The position numbers and the translations under genes were made by a program. Below, piece by piece: positions 25,526 to 33,841 of a stretch of DNA of 63,162 nt. Position 1 is the first letter of the stretch, and every line of letters starts with the position of its first letter. The stretch covers positions 264,303 through 327,464 of the forward strand of contig NZ_JAFLVT010000001.1 in assembly GCF_017316025.1 (NCBI RefSeq), in the 5' to 3' direction. The notes below the pieces were generated by a model that saw only the letters and a program-made list of their open reading frames with translations, did not search any database and was not told the DNA's origin. The DNA comes from Candidatus Enterococcus myersii. Its GTDB lineage: Bacteria; Bacillota; Bacilli; Lactobacillales; Enterococcaceae.

Positions 25526-26713
25526 GTGAAGGCAAAAAAATTGGTGACAGTTTTGACAGCTGTTGTAGCCATCAATCTTGTCAGCCCGGTATTTGCAGCA
25601 GCGGAATCAATGGACTCTTTAAATGAGCAAGAGTCTGCAATCACACGTCAAAGTAATCAAATCAGCGCCGAGGTACAACTGGCCTTAAACGACGTGAATG
25701 ACAAATACGATCAGGTAGAAAAGACAAAAGCAAAAATTGCTGAAAATGAAGCAACATTAAAAAAAGCACAACAAGATATTGCAACCACGCAAAAAAGTAT
25801 TGAGAAAAGAAAAGAAATCATGGCAGAACGCTTAAAAGAAATTCAAGTAAACGGTGGAGTAGAGCGTGACTGGTCCGTCTTATTAGACGCAGACAATCTG
25901 CAAGAATTCATCAACCGTGCTTATGCCATGACGTTATTGCAGAATGCGCAAAAACAAAAAGTTGCCGACTTAAACACAGAAAAAGAAAAATTGGAAAACT
26001 TAGAGCTTACGGCGCAGAAAACCTCTGCAAGCCTAAAAGAAAATAAGACCAGTTTAGAAGCTGAAGCAGGGGAATTGGATAGTAAAATTGCTAATTTGAA
26101 AAATCAATTAGCTGAAAATCAAAGCACCCTACAAAAAATTGCCCAAAGTAAAGAAGTTGAACAAGCCCGTCTAGCAGCGCAAAAAGCAGCTAAAGAAAAG
26201 GCAGCGACGCAAAAAGCTGCCGCCGAAAAAGCAGAAAAAGAAGCTGAAGCTGCTAAACAAAAAGAAGCGGCTGAAAATACCGCAAGCTCATCTACTGGTA
26301 ACAATACCAATAGTAGCTCTGAAACAAACACTAATAATACTACGAATAATTCAAGCTCCACTAATAATTCTAATAATGATGCTACCAATAATAATGATAA
26401 TAATAACACTGGCAGTTCCACTAGTGGTGGTCGTACCATGATGATGGAATCAACTGCATATTCCTATGCCGAACCAGGTGCTAGCTATCTAACGGCCAGT
26501 GGGACAGATTTACGTCAAAATCCACAAGCAGTCGCCGTTGATCCAAGCGTGATTCCCCTGGGAACTGTAGTTGAAGTTCAAGGCTACGGCGTTGCGTTAG
26601 CGCTAGATACAGGTGGTGCAATTAAAGGAAACATTATTGATGTGCATTTTCCCACAGTTGCCCAATGTACAAAATGGGGCCGCCGTCAGGTACAAGTGAC
26701 GATTCGAGGTTAG
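25526..26713 (+). CDS. Secreted coiled-coil protein with C-terminal 3D domain (peptidoglycan-associated)
   Basis: 395 residues. A signal peptide (KKLVTVLTAVVAINLVSPVFA) is followed by a long coiled coil (about 35-235) like the N-terminal part of PcsB/SagA-type proteins. Next come an Ala/Lys/Glu-rich stretch, a Ser/Thr/Asn low-complexity linker (about 265-310) and a 3D domain at the C-terminus (TAYSYAEPGAS, VDPSVIPLGT, ALDTGGAIKGNIIDVHF) with its conserved aspartates. The 3D fold is that of MltA-like lytic transglycosylases. The start is GTG at 25526, eight nt after AAAGGTG. It is likely a cell-wall remodelling enzyme in the envelope. Confidence 0.87.
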   Translation: MKAKKLVTVLTAVVAINLVSPVFAAAESMDSLNEQESAITRQSNQISAEVQLALNDVNDKYDQVEKTKAKIAENEATLKKAQQDIATTQKSIEKRKEIMAERLKEIQVNGGVERDWSVLLDADNLQEFINRAYAMTLLQNAQKQKVADLNTEKEKLENLELTAQKTSASLKENKTSLEAEAGELDSKIANLKNQLAENQSTLQKIAQSKEVEQARLAAQKAAKEKAATQKAAAEKAEKEAEAAKQKEAAENTASSSTGNNTNSSSETNTNNTTNNSSSTNNSNNDATNNNDNNNTGSSTSGGRTMMMESTAYSYAEPGASYLTASGTDLRQNPQAVAVDPSVIPLGTVVEVQGYGVALALDTGGAIKGNIIDVHFPTVAQCTKWGRRQVQVTIRG

Positions 26714-26758
26714 TTTTCTAGTGACAAACCGGAAATCGTAAATAAAAATGTAAGAACT

Positions 26759-26788
26759 GGTATCAACGTGTGTTGGTACCTTTTTTTA
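26759..26788 (+). terminator. Intrinsic terminator after the 3D-domain gene
   Basis: GGTATCAAC (26759-26767) pairs with GTTGGTACC (26772-26780) with one wobble, followed by TTTTTTT. Confidence 0.9.
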
Positions 26789-27092
26789 CGATCTTTTAAC
26801 TGGTGATTTGCTTGTTTTGATAGAATTATGATGAAATTTATAAATTTTTTATAAAAAAATCTAAATTTGTTTAAACTGAAAAAACGTTTTCTTTATAAAG
26901 GTATAGAAAATTTGATTTTATTGAAATGTTATCCAATTTCATCTTTTTAAGAAAAAAATAGTTTCACGTGGCGCATTTCTGGTAATCATTATTTAGTTGA
27001 ATTATTGCAAATTTATAGTATTTGTTATTAAAAAAAATAAGCTAGTCTCTTTTTTGTTAAAAAAGAATTTTTTTATTCTAGATTGTGAGGAG

Positions 27093-27128
27093 AGGCAACA
27101 TTTTAAATAGCCCTTTAAAATGTTGCCT
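27093..27128. repeat. 15-bp perfect hairpin in the AT-rich leader of the polysaccharide operon
   Basis: AGGCAACATTTTAAA (27093-27107) pairs perfectly with TTTAAAATGTTGCCT (27114-27128) across a 6-nt loop. The region 26790-27205 has no gene and is very AT-rich. The hairpin is followed only by TCTTAACG, so it is a weak terminator at best; it may be the end of an upstream short transcript or a protein-binding site. A TATAAT at 27173-27178 downstream is the probable -10 of the operon. Confidence 0.6.
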
Positions 27129-27172
27129 TCTTAACGTATAATAAGCTAGAGATTTTCCAAAAAAAAGTGTTA

Positions 27173-27178
27173 TATAAT
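27173..27178 (+). promoter_or_regulatory. Probable -10 of the polysaccharide operon
   Basis: TATAAT 28 nt before the first start codon of the operon. No convincing -35 at 17 nt. Confidence 0.45.
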
Positions 27179-27205
27179 AGAAAAGTTAGTTAGGAGCGTG
27201 TATCA

Positions 27206-28102
27206 ATGGGTAACCCCCTTATTAAAACGATCGCAGTCGCAGCTGTGGGAGTCGGTGCAGTCGCGATTTGTTTTGTCGGTTATCGTGAAAACAACAACAA
27301 ACAATATCAGCAAAAAGTAAGTTATGCTGAAACTGCCGTTGAAAAAGATCAAGAACGATTAAAAGAAGTGGATAGTGATCTTACATCACTTTATTCAAAC
27401 AAGGACAAAGTTTTTTTGAAGAAGGACTTGAAAGACGCTGAATTAACCCAAGTTGGTGCTAAGTTGGACGGTGTTAAAGTTTCAGCAGATGATTTCGGTA
27501 TCGAAGAAACCGATGTGCCAAAAAACATGAAAACTATTGCCAAAGAAAAAGAAACATTAAACAAGCAAATGTCAGATGCCGAAAGTAAGTTTGCCATTCA
27601 AAATAATGTGAATGACTTATTTGAAAAACCAGTTACCGATTGGCAAAAAGCACAAAATAATGTCGTTATTAAAGCTAAAGTAAAAGATACAGATGTCGGT
27701 GCCGTGCGAGAACGGCTAGGTTTTGTTCAAGAAAGTGATTGGACGAAGCTCGTAAAAGAGTATCTTTCTTATGCCGATGCCCAGATAAAACGAGTAACAA
27801 GCATTAATAAGTCCCTCGATAGTATGTTAAAAGACGGTAAAGTGACAGATAATGCCACATATGAAAAATATCTCAGTCTGGTGAATAGTATTAGCCAAGT
27901 TCGCAATAAAACATTAAAAGCAGAATTTACTGAACAAGCAGATAAAATTTCAACACAGCTAGGCTTAGGAACGACAGATTATGGTGAGGCTAACGTAGCA
28001 AGTGACACATCAACTTATTCTGAAACTGCTACGCAATCTAGTAACGTAGGTGAAACAAACGAAACGGGCGCTGGAGAATCATATTCTGAAACTGGCTATT
28101 AA
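27206..28102 (+). CDS. Membrane-anchored extracellular protein of unknown function, first gene of the polysaccharide operon
   Basis: 298 residues: one N-terminal membrane segment (about 7-25), then a highly charged, helical outer domain with SLYSNKDKVFLKKDL and ending in a Ser/Thr/Glu-rich tail. The outer region recalls the extracellular part of MapZ-type cell-division proteins (EC1 region), but I cannot confirm that, and there is no cytoplasmic FtsZ-binding part. Its gene is 11 nt from the LCP gene and it leads the operon, so a part in polysaccharide attachment or placement at the cell surface is possible. The site is GGAGCG. Confidence 0.7.
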   Translation: MGNPLIKTIAVAAVGVGAVAICFVGYRENNNKQYQQKVSYAETAVEKDQERLKEVDSDLTSLYSNKDKVFLKKDLKDAELTQVGAKLDGVKVSADDFGIEETDVPKNMKTIAKEKETLNKQMSDAESKFAIQNNVNDLFEKPVTDWQKAQNNVVIKAKVKDTDVGAVRERLGFVQESDWTKLVKEYLSYADAQIKRVTSINKSLDSMLKDGKVTDNATYEKYLSLVNSISQVRNKTLKAEFTEQADKISTQLGLGTTDYGEANVASDTSTYSETATQSSNVGETNETGAGESYSETGY

Positions 28103-28113
28103 AGGAGAACAAT

Positions 28114-29046
28114 ATGTCTAAAGGAAAAAAGATTGTCTTAGGAATTGTTGGCTTTATCTTAATTCTAACTCTTGCGGTAGTAGGGATTGGAGCCAAAGTC
28201 TATATGGATTTAAGTGGTTCGGTTCAAAAAACATACGAATCAGTTGAACGACAACTCGATACAAAACGCAAAGCGGAACAAAAAAATGTGATTGCAGAAA
28301 AAAAACCATTTTCTGTGTTACTACTTGGAATAGATACGGGTGATCTAGGACGAACTGAAATTGGTCGTTCTGATACCATGATGGTTGCTGCTGTGAATCC
28401 AAATGCTGAAAAAACATTAATCACAAGTATTCCCCGCGATACATATGTCGACATTGTCGGCAGAGGGACAAAAGATAAAATTAACCACGCCTATGCTTTT
28501 GGTGGTGCAGGAATGTCAATGGATACAGTCGAAAAGTACCTTGATATTCCCGTGGATCACTATGTTGCCATTAATATGAAGGGCCTAAAAGAATTAGTCG
28601 ATGCTGTTGGTGGTATTACGGTTACGAATGATCAAAAATTTAGTCAAGATAGTTATACTTTTGAGTATGGCAAAATTCAATTGAACGGCGATCAAGCACT
28701 ATCATTTTCACGCATGCGACATGAAGATCCAAGAGGCGATTATGGTCGGCAAGAACGCCAACGTAAGATTGTTGAAGGTGTGGCAAAAAAATTATTAACC
28801 TTTGACGGTGTAACGCGATATAAAGAAGTGCTTGATGCAATGGAGACCAACGTTAAAACGGATATGAGTTTTGATGATATGAAGAAAATTGCAGCCGATT
28901 ATCGTAGTGCCTTTGGCAAAATTCAGCAAGATCAAATGCAAGGTGACGGTTTTATGCAAGACGGTATTTCTTACCAACGGGTTAGCCAAACCGAATTAGA
29001 GCGCGTCCAAACAGAACTTAAAAAGACATTAGCAGTAAATAACTAA
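28114..29046 (+). CDS. LytR-CpsA-Psr family ligase
   Basis: 310 residues: N-terminal membrane anchor (about 5-28), then the LCP domain with LLLGIDTGD, GRSDTMMVAAVNP, SIPRDTYVDI, KINHAYAFGG and LSFSRMRHEDPRGDYGRQERQ. The conserved Arg and Asp residues that contact the pyrophosphate of polyprenyl-linked glycans are present. Members transfer undecaprenyl-linked polysaccharides to peptidoglycan outside the membrane. Strong site AAAGGAG. As second gene of the cluster it is the expected capsule-anchoring enzyme. Confidence 0.92.
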   Translation: MSKGKKIVLGIVGFILILTLAVVGIGAKVYMDLSGSVQKTYESVERQLDTKRKAEQKNVIAEKKPFSVLLLGIDTGDLGRTEIGRSDTMMVAAVNPNAEKTLITSIPRDTYVDIVGRGTKDKINHAYAFGGAGMSMDTVEKYLDIPVDHYVAINMKGLKELVDAVGGITVTNDQKFSQDSYTFEYGKIQLNGDQALSFSRMRHEDPRGDYGRQERQRKIVEGVAKKLLTFDGVTRYKEVLDAMETNVKTDMSFDDMKKIAADYRSAFGKIQQDQMQGDGFMQDGISYQRVSQTELERVQTELKKTLAVNN

Positions 29047-29062
29047 AGAAAGTGGCGAAAAA

Positions 29063-29860
29063 ATGGAAGAGACAATCAGTCTGAAACAGATTTTTGATAT
29101 TTTACGAAAACATTTAGCTTCAATTTTCATCTGTAGCTTTATTGGACTTGCACTAGCTGGAGTGGCAACATTCTTTATTATCACTCCCAAATATAGCTCA
29201 CAGGCACAATTAATTGTAACCTTACCTCAAGGGGATACAGCAACAGCAAACCCCAATGACGTAAATACGAATTTGCAAATGATTAATACGTATAAAGAGC
29301 TTGTTACCGGGGACTTGGTAATTGACCAAGTTAAAGACCGTTTAGAATCAGAATACAACTTAGATATGAACACAAATGAAATTAAAGGTGCATTGGAAGT
29401 TACGCAACAACAAAATTCATTAATGTTTTCGATTAAAGCGACAGATAGTAGTGCAATTAATGCGGAGCATATTGCCAACACAACGGCGCAAATTTTCCAA
29501 GAAACGGCCAAAGATGTGCTAGAAGTTAATAAAATCTCAATCATCTCAAAAGCATCTGCAAGTATGACACCAGTTTCACCAAATAATAAATTGAATTTGG
29601 CAATTGGTCTAGTATTAGGTTTGATGATTGGCGTTGGTCTAGCTTTTGTATTAGAACTTTTGGACAGAACTGTGAAGGATGATAAGTTTGTTTCAGAAGA
29701 TTTAGGCTTTACGATTTTAGGTACCGTACCACAAATGAGTCAAAAAGAATTAGATGCCACGATTCAGAAAAAACCAATTGTTCCGACATTTAAGAAAAAT
29801 AATAAAAAAACGGATGAAAATGATAGTGCTGTATCCCGGCGCAGTCGCTCACGCGTATAA
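29063..29860 (+). CDS. wzz: Polysaccharide chain-length regulator / tyrosine-kinase activator (Wzz, CpsC type)
   Basis: 265 residues with the Wzz topology: cytoplasmic start (ISLKQIFDILRKH), TM1 (about 18-40), an outer domain of ~130 residues with a helical region, and TM2 (about 175-198). The C-terminal ~60 residues are cytoplasmic and basic and serve to activate the separate kinase, as in Gram-positive CpsC. It works with the kinase gene that follows 12 nt later. Confidence 0.92.
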   Translation: MEETISLKQIFDILRKHLASIFICSFIGLALAGVATFFIITPKYSSQAQLIVTLPQGDTATANPNDVNTNLQMINTYKELVTGDLVIDQVKDRLESEYNLDMNTNEIKGALEVTQQQNSLMFSIKATDSSAINAEHIANTTAQIFQETAKDVLEVNKISIISKASASMTPVSPNNKLNLAIGLVLGLMIGVGLAFVLELLDRTVKDDKFVSEDLGFTILGTVPQMSQKELDATIQKKPIVPTFKKNNKKTDENDSAVSRRSRSRV

Positions 29861-29872
29861 GGAGGAGTTAAA

Positions 29873-30580
29873 ATGTCAAAAAAACACACAGAACGAAAAG
29901 GCACGCAAACTCATCCCGTGAGTTTGATTACCTTAGTTGATCCATCGTCACCAATTTCAGAACAATATCGCACGATTCGTACCAACATTCAATTTGCTTC
30001 TTCAGCAGATCGTCAAATTAAGACAATCGTTGTAACATCATCTGGACCGGGAGAAGGTAAATCGACAAGTTCAGCCAATTTGGCTGTTGTATTTGCAAAA
30101 TCAGGGCAACGTGTACTTTTGGTGGATGCCGATATGCGTAAGCCAACTGTGTATAAAACGTTTAATTTAAACAATAACGTTGGATTGAGTACAGTATTGA
30201 GTACACAAAGAAGTGTGTTAGAAGCTGCGCAACCTTCTGGTGTTGAAAGTCTATCAATTTTAACCAGTGGTCCTAAAGCACCCAACCCATCTGAATTATT
30301 AGGCTCTGCCCGGATGGATCAAGTGATTGATGAAGCCCGAAATTTATACGATATTGTCATTTTTGATATGCCGCCGGTTGTGGCAGTGACAGATGCACAA
30401 ATTATGGCATCAAAAGCAGATGGAACAGTGCTTGTAATCCGGGAAAATGTCTCTCGGAAAGAATCACTGGTAAAAGCCCGGGATTTATTAAAAATGGTTG
30501 GCGCGCGTGTATTAGGTGTTGTCTATAATGGGGCGCAACATACAAAAGATCAAGGTTATTATTATTACTACGGTAGTTAA
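29873..30580 (+). CDS. wze: Capsular polysaccharide tyrosine autokinase (Wze, CpsD type)
   Basis: 235 residues: Walker A SGPGEGKSTSSANLA, Walker A' LLVDADMRKPTV, Walker B IVIFDMPPV and a C-terminal tyrosine cluster (QGYYYYYGS) that is the autophosphorylation site. It depends on the Wzz partner for activation and is dephosphorylated by the Wzb protein encoded next. AAGGAGG precedes the ATG. Confidence 0.94.
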   Translation: MSKKHTERKGTQTHPVSLITLVDPSSPISEQYRTIRTNIQFASSADRQIKTIVVTSSGPGEGKSTSSANLAVVFAKSGQRVLLVDADMRKPTVYKTFNLNNNVGLSTVLSTQRSVLEAAQPSGVESLSILTSGPKAPNPSELLGSARMDQVIDEARNLYDIVIFDMPPVVAVTDAQIMASKADGTVLVIRENVSRKESLVKARDLLKMVGARVLGVVYNGAQHTKDQGYYYYYGS

Positions 30581-30602
30581 AAAATTTTAGGAGCGAGGAA
30601 CG

Positions 30603-31367
30603 ATGATTGATTTACATTGTCATATTTTACCCGGGGTAGATGATGGAGCAGAAGATTTAGCTGCTAGTATTGCAATGGCTGAAAAAGCGATTAGCCAAGG
30701 AATCACCCATATTCTTTGTACGCCACATCATAATAATGGAAAATATTCAAATCCTAAATCAACTGTTGTTCCTCGTGTCCTAGCTCTGCAAGCAGAGCTG
30801 GACAAACGGAATTTGTCATTAACGGTTCTAGAAGGACAGGAAGTGCGAATTACTGGCGAACTAATCGAAGACATTAAAAATAATGAGATTCTATTTACAG
30901 ATTTAGATGATACATATATTTTAATCGAATTTCCGACAATGGATGTTCCCACCTATACTGAAGATATCTTCTTTCAACTTCGTGGCATGGGGAAAATACC
31001 GGTCATTGTCCATCCTGAGCGAAATGCTAAATTTCGTGAAGACCCTAATCGTTTAATTGAATATTTAGATATGGGATGCTTGGCTCAATTGACAGCACCA
31101 AGCTACGTTGGCACTTTTGGTAAATCCATTCAGAAAACGTCCAAAGAAATGGTCGAACATAACTTAGTCCAAATGGTAGCTTCGGATGCTCATGGGGTGA
31201 ATAAGCGTAACTTTTACATGAAAGAAGCTTATGAAGCAATCGCAAAGGATTTTGGTGAAGCCAAAGTTGTTGCGATGAAACAAGTTGCAAAGGATTTGTT
31301 AAATGGGGATCAAATCGTATTGCCAAATTATACTGCAGTGAAAAAGAAAAAATTTGGGTTATTTTAG
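30603..31367 (+). CDS. wzb: PHP-type protein-tyrosine phosphatase (Wzb, CpsB/YwqE type)
   Basis: 254 residues of the PHP family: MIDLHCHILPGVDDGA at the N-terminus, LCTPHHNNGKY, EGQEVRI, VHPERNAKF and ASDAHG carry the metal-binding His, Asp and Glu residues. It removes phosphate from the Wze tyrosine cluster. The order LCP-Wzz-Wze-Wzb is the usual Gram-positive capsule head. Confidence 0.93.
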   Translation: MIDLHCHILPGVDDGAEDLAASIAMAEKAISQGITHILCTPHHNNGKYSNPKSTVVPRVLALQAELDKRNLSLTVLEGQEVRITGELIEDIKNNEILFTDLDDTYILIEFPTMDVPTYTEDIFFQLRGMGKIPVIVHPERNAKFREDPNRLIEYLDMGCLAQLTAPSYVGTFGKSIQKTSKEMVEHNLVQMVASDAHGVNKRNFYMKEAYEAIAKDFGEAKVVAMKQVAKDLLNGDQIVLPNYTAVKKKKFGLF

Positions 31368-31378
31368 GGGGAGTAAGT

Positions 31379-31582
31379 GTGTTTGCATTAACACGAAGAA
31401 GAAAAATTGCAATATTGGTTGTGGTTGACTGTATTTTAATTGCAATTGCTAATTTATTAGCGTATGTATTTTATGAAACCTTTCGTACCAATTTCAGAAA
31501 AGTTTGTACTATCCTCTACGCTACTTTCAATAGGCTTATACTTAGTTTTTGGTTTTGTCTTTCACGTTTTTACACGAATTAA
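31379..31582 (+). pseudogene. N-terminal fragment of the PglF/EpsC-like dehydratase, before a frameshift
   Basis: The GTG at 31379 (after GGGGGAG) opens a frame reading FALTRRRKIAILVVVDC and then LLAYVFYETF, the normal N-terminus and first membrane segment of membrane-bound CapD/EpsC/PglF dehydratases. After ETF (ttt at 31481-31483) this frame becomes meaningless and stops at 31582. The proper continuation (VPISEKFVLSS) is in the +1 frame from 31485. One extra base, C31484, or a T-run miscount explains it. Corrected, the protein would have about 610 residues, the family's normal length. Confidence 0.8.
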
Positions 31583-33209
31583 TCGTTATACCAACTTAAG
31601 AGAAATGATTGCTATTTTTTTAGCGACAACCTCACAATCCTTTTTTAGTATTATCTTACTATCTGTTTTTTCAGATAATGTTTTTAGTCGCCGTTTAGAG
31701 TTATTTACATATATTTTATCGACATTTTTGATTATCAGTAGTCGTTTAATTTGGCGCTTATTTGTGGAATGGCGGAATATGCGGGGAACAAATCAAAATA
31801 CTGATGAAGTGAAACGCACCATAATCGTTGGCGCTGGCGAAGGTGGTCGTATTCTGCTAAATAGTTTCTTGGGATCAAAAACGGCGGGTGACATTGATGT
31901 TGTCGGTTTTGTTGATGATGATCCCAACAAACAAAAAATTTACCTTTCAGGTAGACGCGTATTAGGTAAAATTAGCGATTTACCAGAACTTGTACAACAG
32001 AATGATATTGACATGGTGACAATTGCTATCCCGTCTTTATCGCGAAAAAAACTGCGTGAAATTTTTCAACTGCTAGAATCAACTGAAGTAAAAGTTAACA
32101 CGATGCCTTCAATGGAAGAAGTTGCAGCAGGAAAAGTTAGTTTGTCACGCTTAAAAGAAATTGATGTCGTTGATTTATTGGGAAGAGAAGAAGTTAAGCT
32201 TGACATTGCAGCTATTAAAGATCAATTAACGGGGAAAACGATTTTAGTGACCGGTGCTGGTGGCTCAATTGGTTCGGAAATTTGTCGACAAGTTTCTAAA
32301 TTTAACCCAAAACGAATTTTATTACTTGGTCATGGGGAAAATTCCATTTACCAGATTCATCGTGAGTTGACTACAAAGTATAAAGAAAAAGTAACGGAGT
32401 ATATTCCTATTATTGCCGATGTGCAAGATCGTAAATTAATTTTTGAATTAATGGAGCGTTACCATCCGGATATCGTCTATCATGCAGCCGCTCATAAACA
32501 CGTTCCTTTGATGGAATATAATCCTAGAGAGTCTGTAAAAAACAATGTCTATGGGACAAAAAACGTAGCAGAAGCAGCTAAGGCAAGTAACGTAAAGAAC
32601 TTTGTCATGATCTCAACAGATAAAGCTAACAATCCACCAAATGTGATGGGTTCAACAAAGCGAATAGCAGAAATGATTGTCACAAGCTTGAATGAAGTCG
32701 GAAAAACTAAATTTTCAGCGGTCCGCTTCGGCAATGTACTAGGTTCTCGTGGCAGTGTTATTCCGCTATTTAGAGAACAAATCGCAAAAGGTGGCCCCGT
32801 GACAGTTACGGATTTTCGGATGACCCGATATTTTATGACAATTCCAGAAGCAAGCCGGTTGGTAATCCAGTCTGGTGCCTTAGCAAAAGGTGGGGAAATA
32901 TTTGTGCTAGATATGGGTGAGCCTGTGAAAATTCTAGATTTAGCCAAAAATATGATTCGTTTGAGCGGTTACAGTGAAGATGACATTGAAATTGTGGAAG
33001 CAGGAATTCGTCCTGGTGAAAAATTGTATGAAGAATTGCTTTTAGACAAAGAGCGTAATGATGAAGAAGTTTATGAAAAGATATTTGTTGGTAATATCAA
33101 GGGATTTGATTTAACACAGGTAATGGCTTTTGTTAAAAGCTTAGCTGATGTTGATGACAAAGAATTGGCTAGAGAGGTTGTGAAATTTGCAAATGCCTCG
33201 AATAAATAG
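31464..33209 (+). CDS. Membrane-bound UDP-sugar 4,6-dehydratase (PglF/EpsC/CapD-like), main frame after the frameshift
   Basis: 581 codons. Remaining membrane segments (about 15-95) precede a first Rossmann-like region (IIVGAGEGGRILL) and the catalytic SDR domain: ILVTGAGGSIGSEICRQ, AAHKHVPLME and MISTDKANNPPNVMGSTKR. In the last, Met stands in place of the SDR Tyr, as is typical of PglF. It should convert UDP-GlcNAc to the 4-keto-6-deoxy sugar. The first membrane helix lies in the other frame (31379-31484). The ATG at 31464 has no ribosome-binding site, so this frame is probably not translated well unless ribosomes shift or the indel is an error. Confidence 0.82.
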   Translation: MYFMKPFVPISEKFVLSSTLLSIGLYLVFGFVFHVFTRINRYTNLREMIAIFLATTSQSFFSIILLSVFSDNVFSRRLELFTYILSTFLIISSRLIWRLFVEWRNMRGTNQNTDEVKRTIIVGAGEGGRILLNSFLGSKTAGDIDVVGFVDDDPNKQKIYLSGRRVLGKISDLPELVQQNDIDMVTIAIPSLSRKKLREIFQLLESTEVKVNTMPSMEEVAAGKVSLSRLKEIDVVDLLGREEVKLDIAAIKDQLTGKTILVTGAGGSIGSEICRQVSKFNPKRILLLGHGENSIYQIHRELTTKYKEKVTEYIPIIADVQDRKLIFELMERYHPDIVYHAAAHKHVPLMEYNPRESVKNNVYGTKNVAEAAKASNVKNFVMISTDKANNPPNVMGSTKRIAEMIVTSLNEVGKTKFSAVRFGNVLGSRGSVIPLFREQIAKGGPVTVTDFRMTRYFMTIPEASRLVIQSGALAKGGEIFVLDMGEPVKILDLAKNMIRLSGYSEDDIEIVEAGIRPGEKLYEELLLDKERNDEEVYEKIFVGNIKGFDLTQVMAFVKSLADVDDKELAREVVKFANASNK

Positions 33210-33840
33210 AAAAATCATTATTGTCGGAACTGGTGGATTTGCGAAGGAAGTAACATTCTTACTTTCACGTATTGAAAATTATCAACTACTAGGCTATGTG
33301 GATGATAATAGTGATTTACACGGGAACGTGATTTTAGACTACCCAGTAATAGGAAATACAGATTATTTATTATCTTTAGATGAAGAGTGGGCTATTGCTA
33401 TCGGAATTGCCAATCCACAGGCTAAAAAAAATATCTATAAAAAACTGAGAACTAAATCAAATTTAATATTCCCTAATTTGATAGATCCAAGTGCTTTATT
33501 TGGTCTTGAGATTGAGATGGGGATTGGAAATATTATTATGGCCAACACTACTTTTACTAGCTCAATCAGACTAGGTAATTTTAATATGATAAATATTGCT
33601 ACAACAATCGGTCATGATGTTGAAATAGGTAGTTACAACTCGTTGTTTCCAAGCATTAATGTTTCGGGGAATGTTAGGATTGGGAATGAAACTAGTATTG
33701 GTGTAGGTAGTAAAATTATTCAGGGGCTAGCAGTAGGAGAAGCATCAATTATTGGAGCTGGTAGTGTTGTGATAAGAGATATCGAGAGTAAGACAAAAAA
33801 TGTTGGAGTACCAACTAGAGTAATAGAAAGCTGGGAATAA
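33187..33840 (+). CDS. Sugar O/N-acetyltransferase with hexapeptide repeats (PglD/NeuD/EpsM-like)
   Basis: 217 residues. N-terminal nucleotide-sugar binding region (IIIVGTGGFAKEVTFLL, GYVDDN) and a left-handed beta-helix of hexapeptide repeats (about 90-205: IGHDVEIGSYNSL, VRIGNETSIGVGS, IIGAGSVVIRDI). The catalytic His of PglD-type enzymes is likely the one in IGHDV. It should acetylate the 4-amino group made by the aminotransferase next door. The start is TTG at 33187, nine nt after GAGAGG, or the ATG two codons on; both overlap the dehydratase. Confidence 0.85.
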   Translation: MQMPRINRKIIIVGTGGFAKEVTFLLSRIENYQLLGYVDDNSDLHGNVILDYPVIGNTDYLLSLDEEWAIAIGIANPQAKKNIYKKLRTKSNLIFPNLIDPSALFGLEIEMGIGNIIMANTTFTSSIRLGNFNMINIATTIGHDVEIGSYNSLFPSINVSGNVRIGNETSIGVGSKIIQGLAVGEASIIGAGSVVIRDIESKTKNVGVPTRVIESWE

Positions 33841-33841
33841 A

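Noticed and set aside
26119-26439. 106-codon minus-strand frame in the 3D-domain gene
   Set aside because: It is the reverse reading of the Ser/Thr/Asn linker and gives Leu/Val runs with no protein character.
26872-26892. cre-like sequence around AAAACGTTTTC in the polysaccharide leader
   Set aside because: Three of the fixed cre positions are wrong; such a short AT-rich palindrome is likely by chance.
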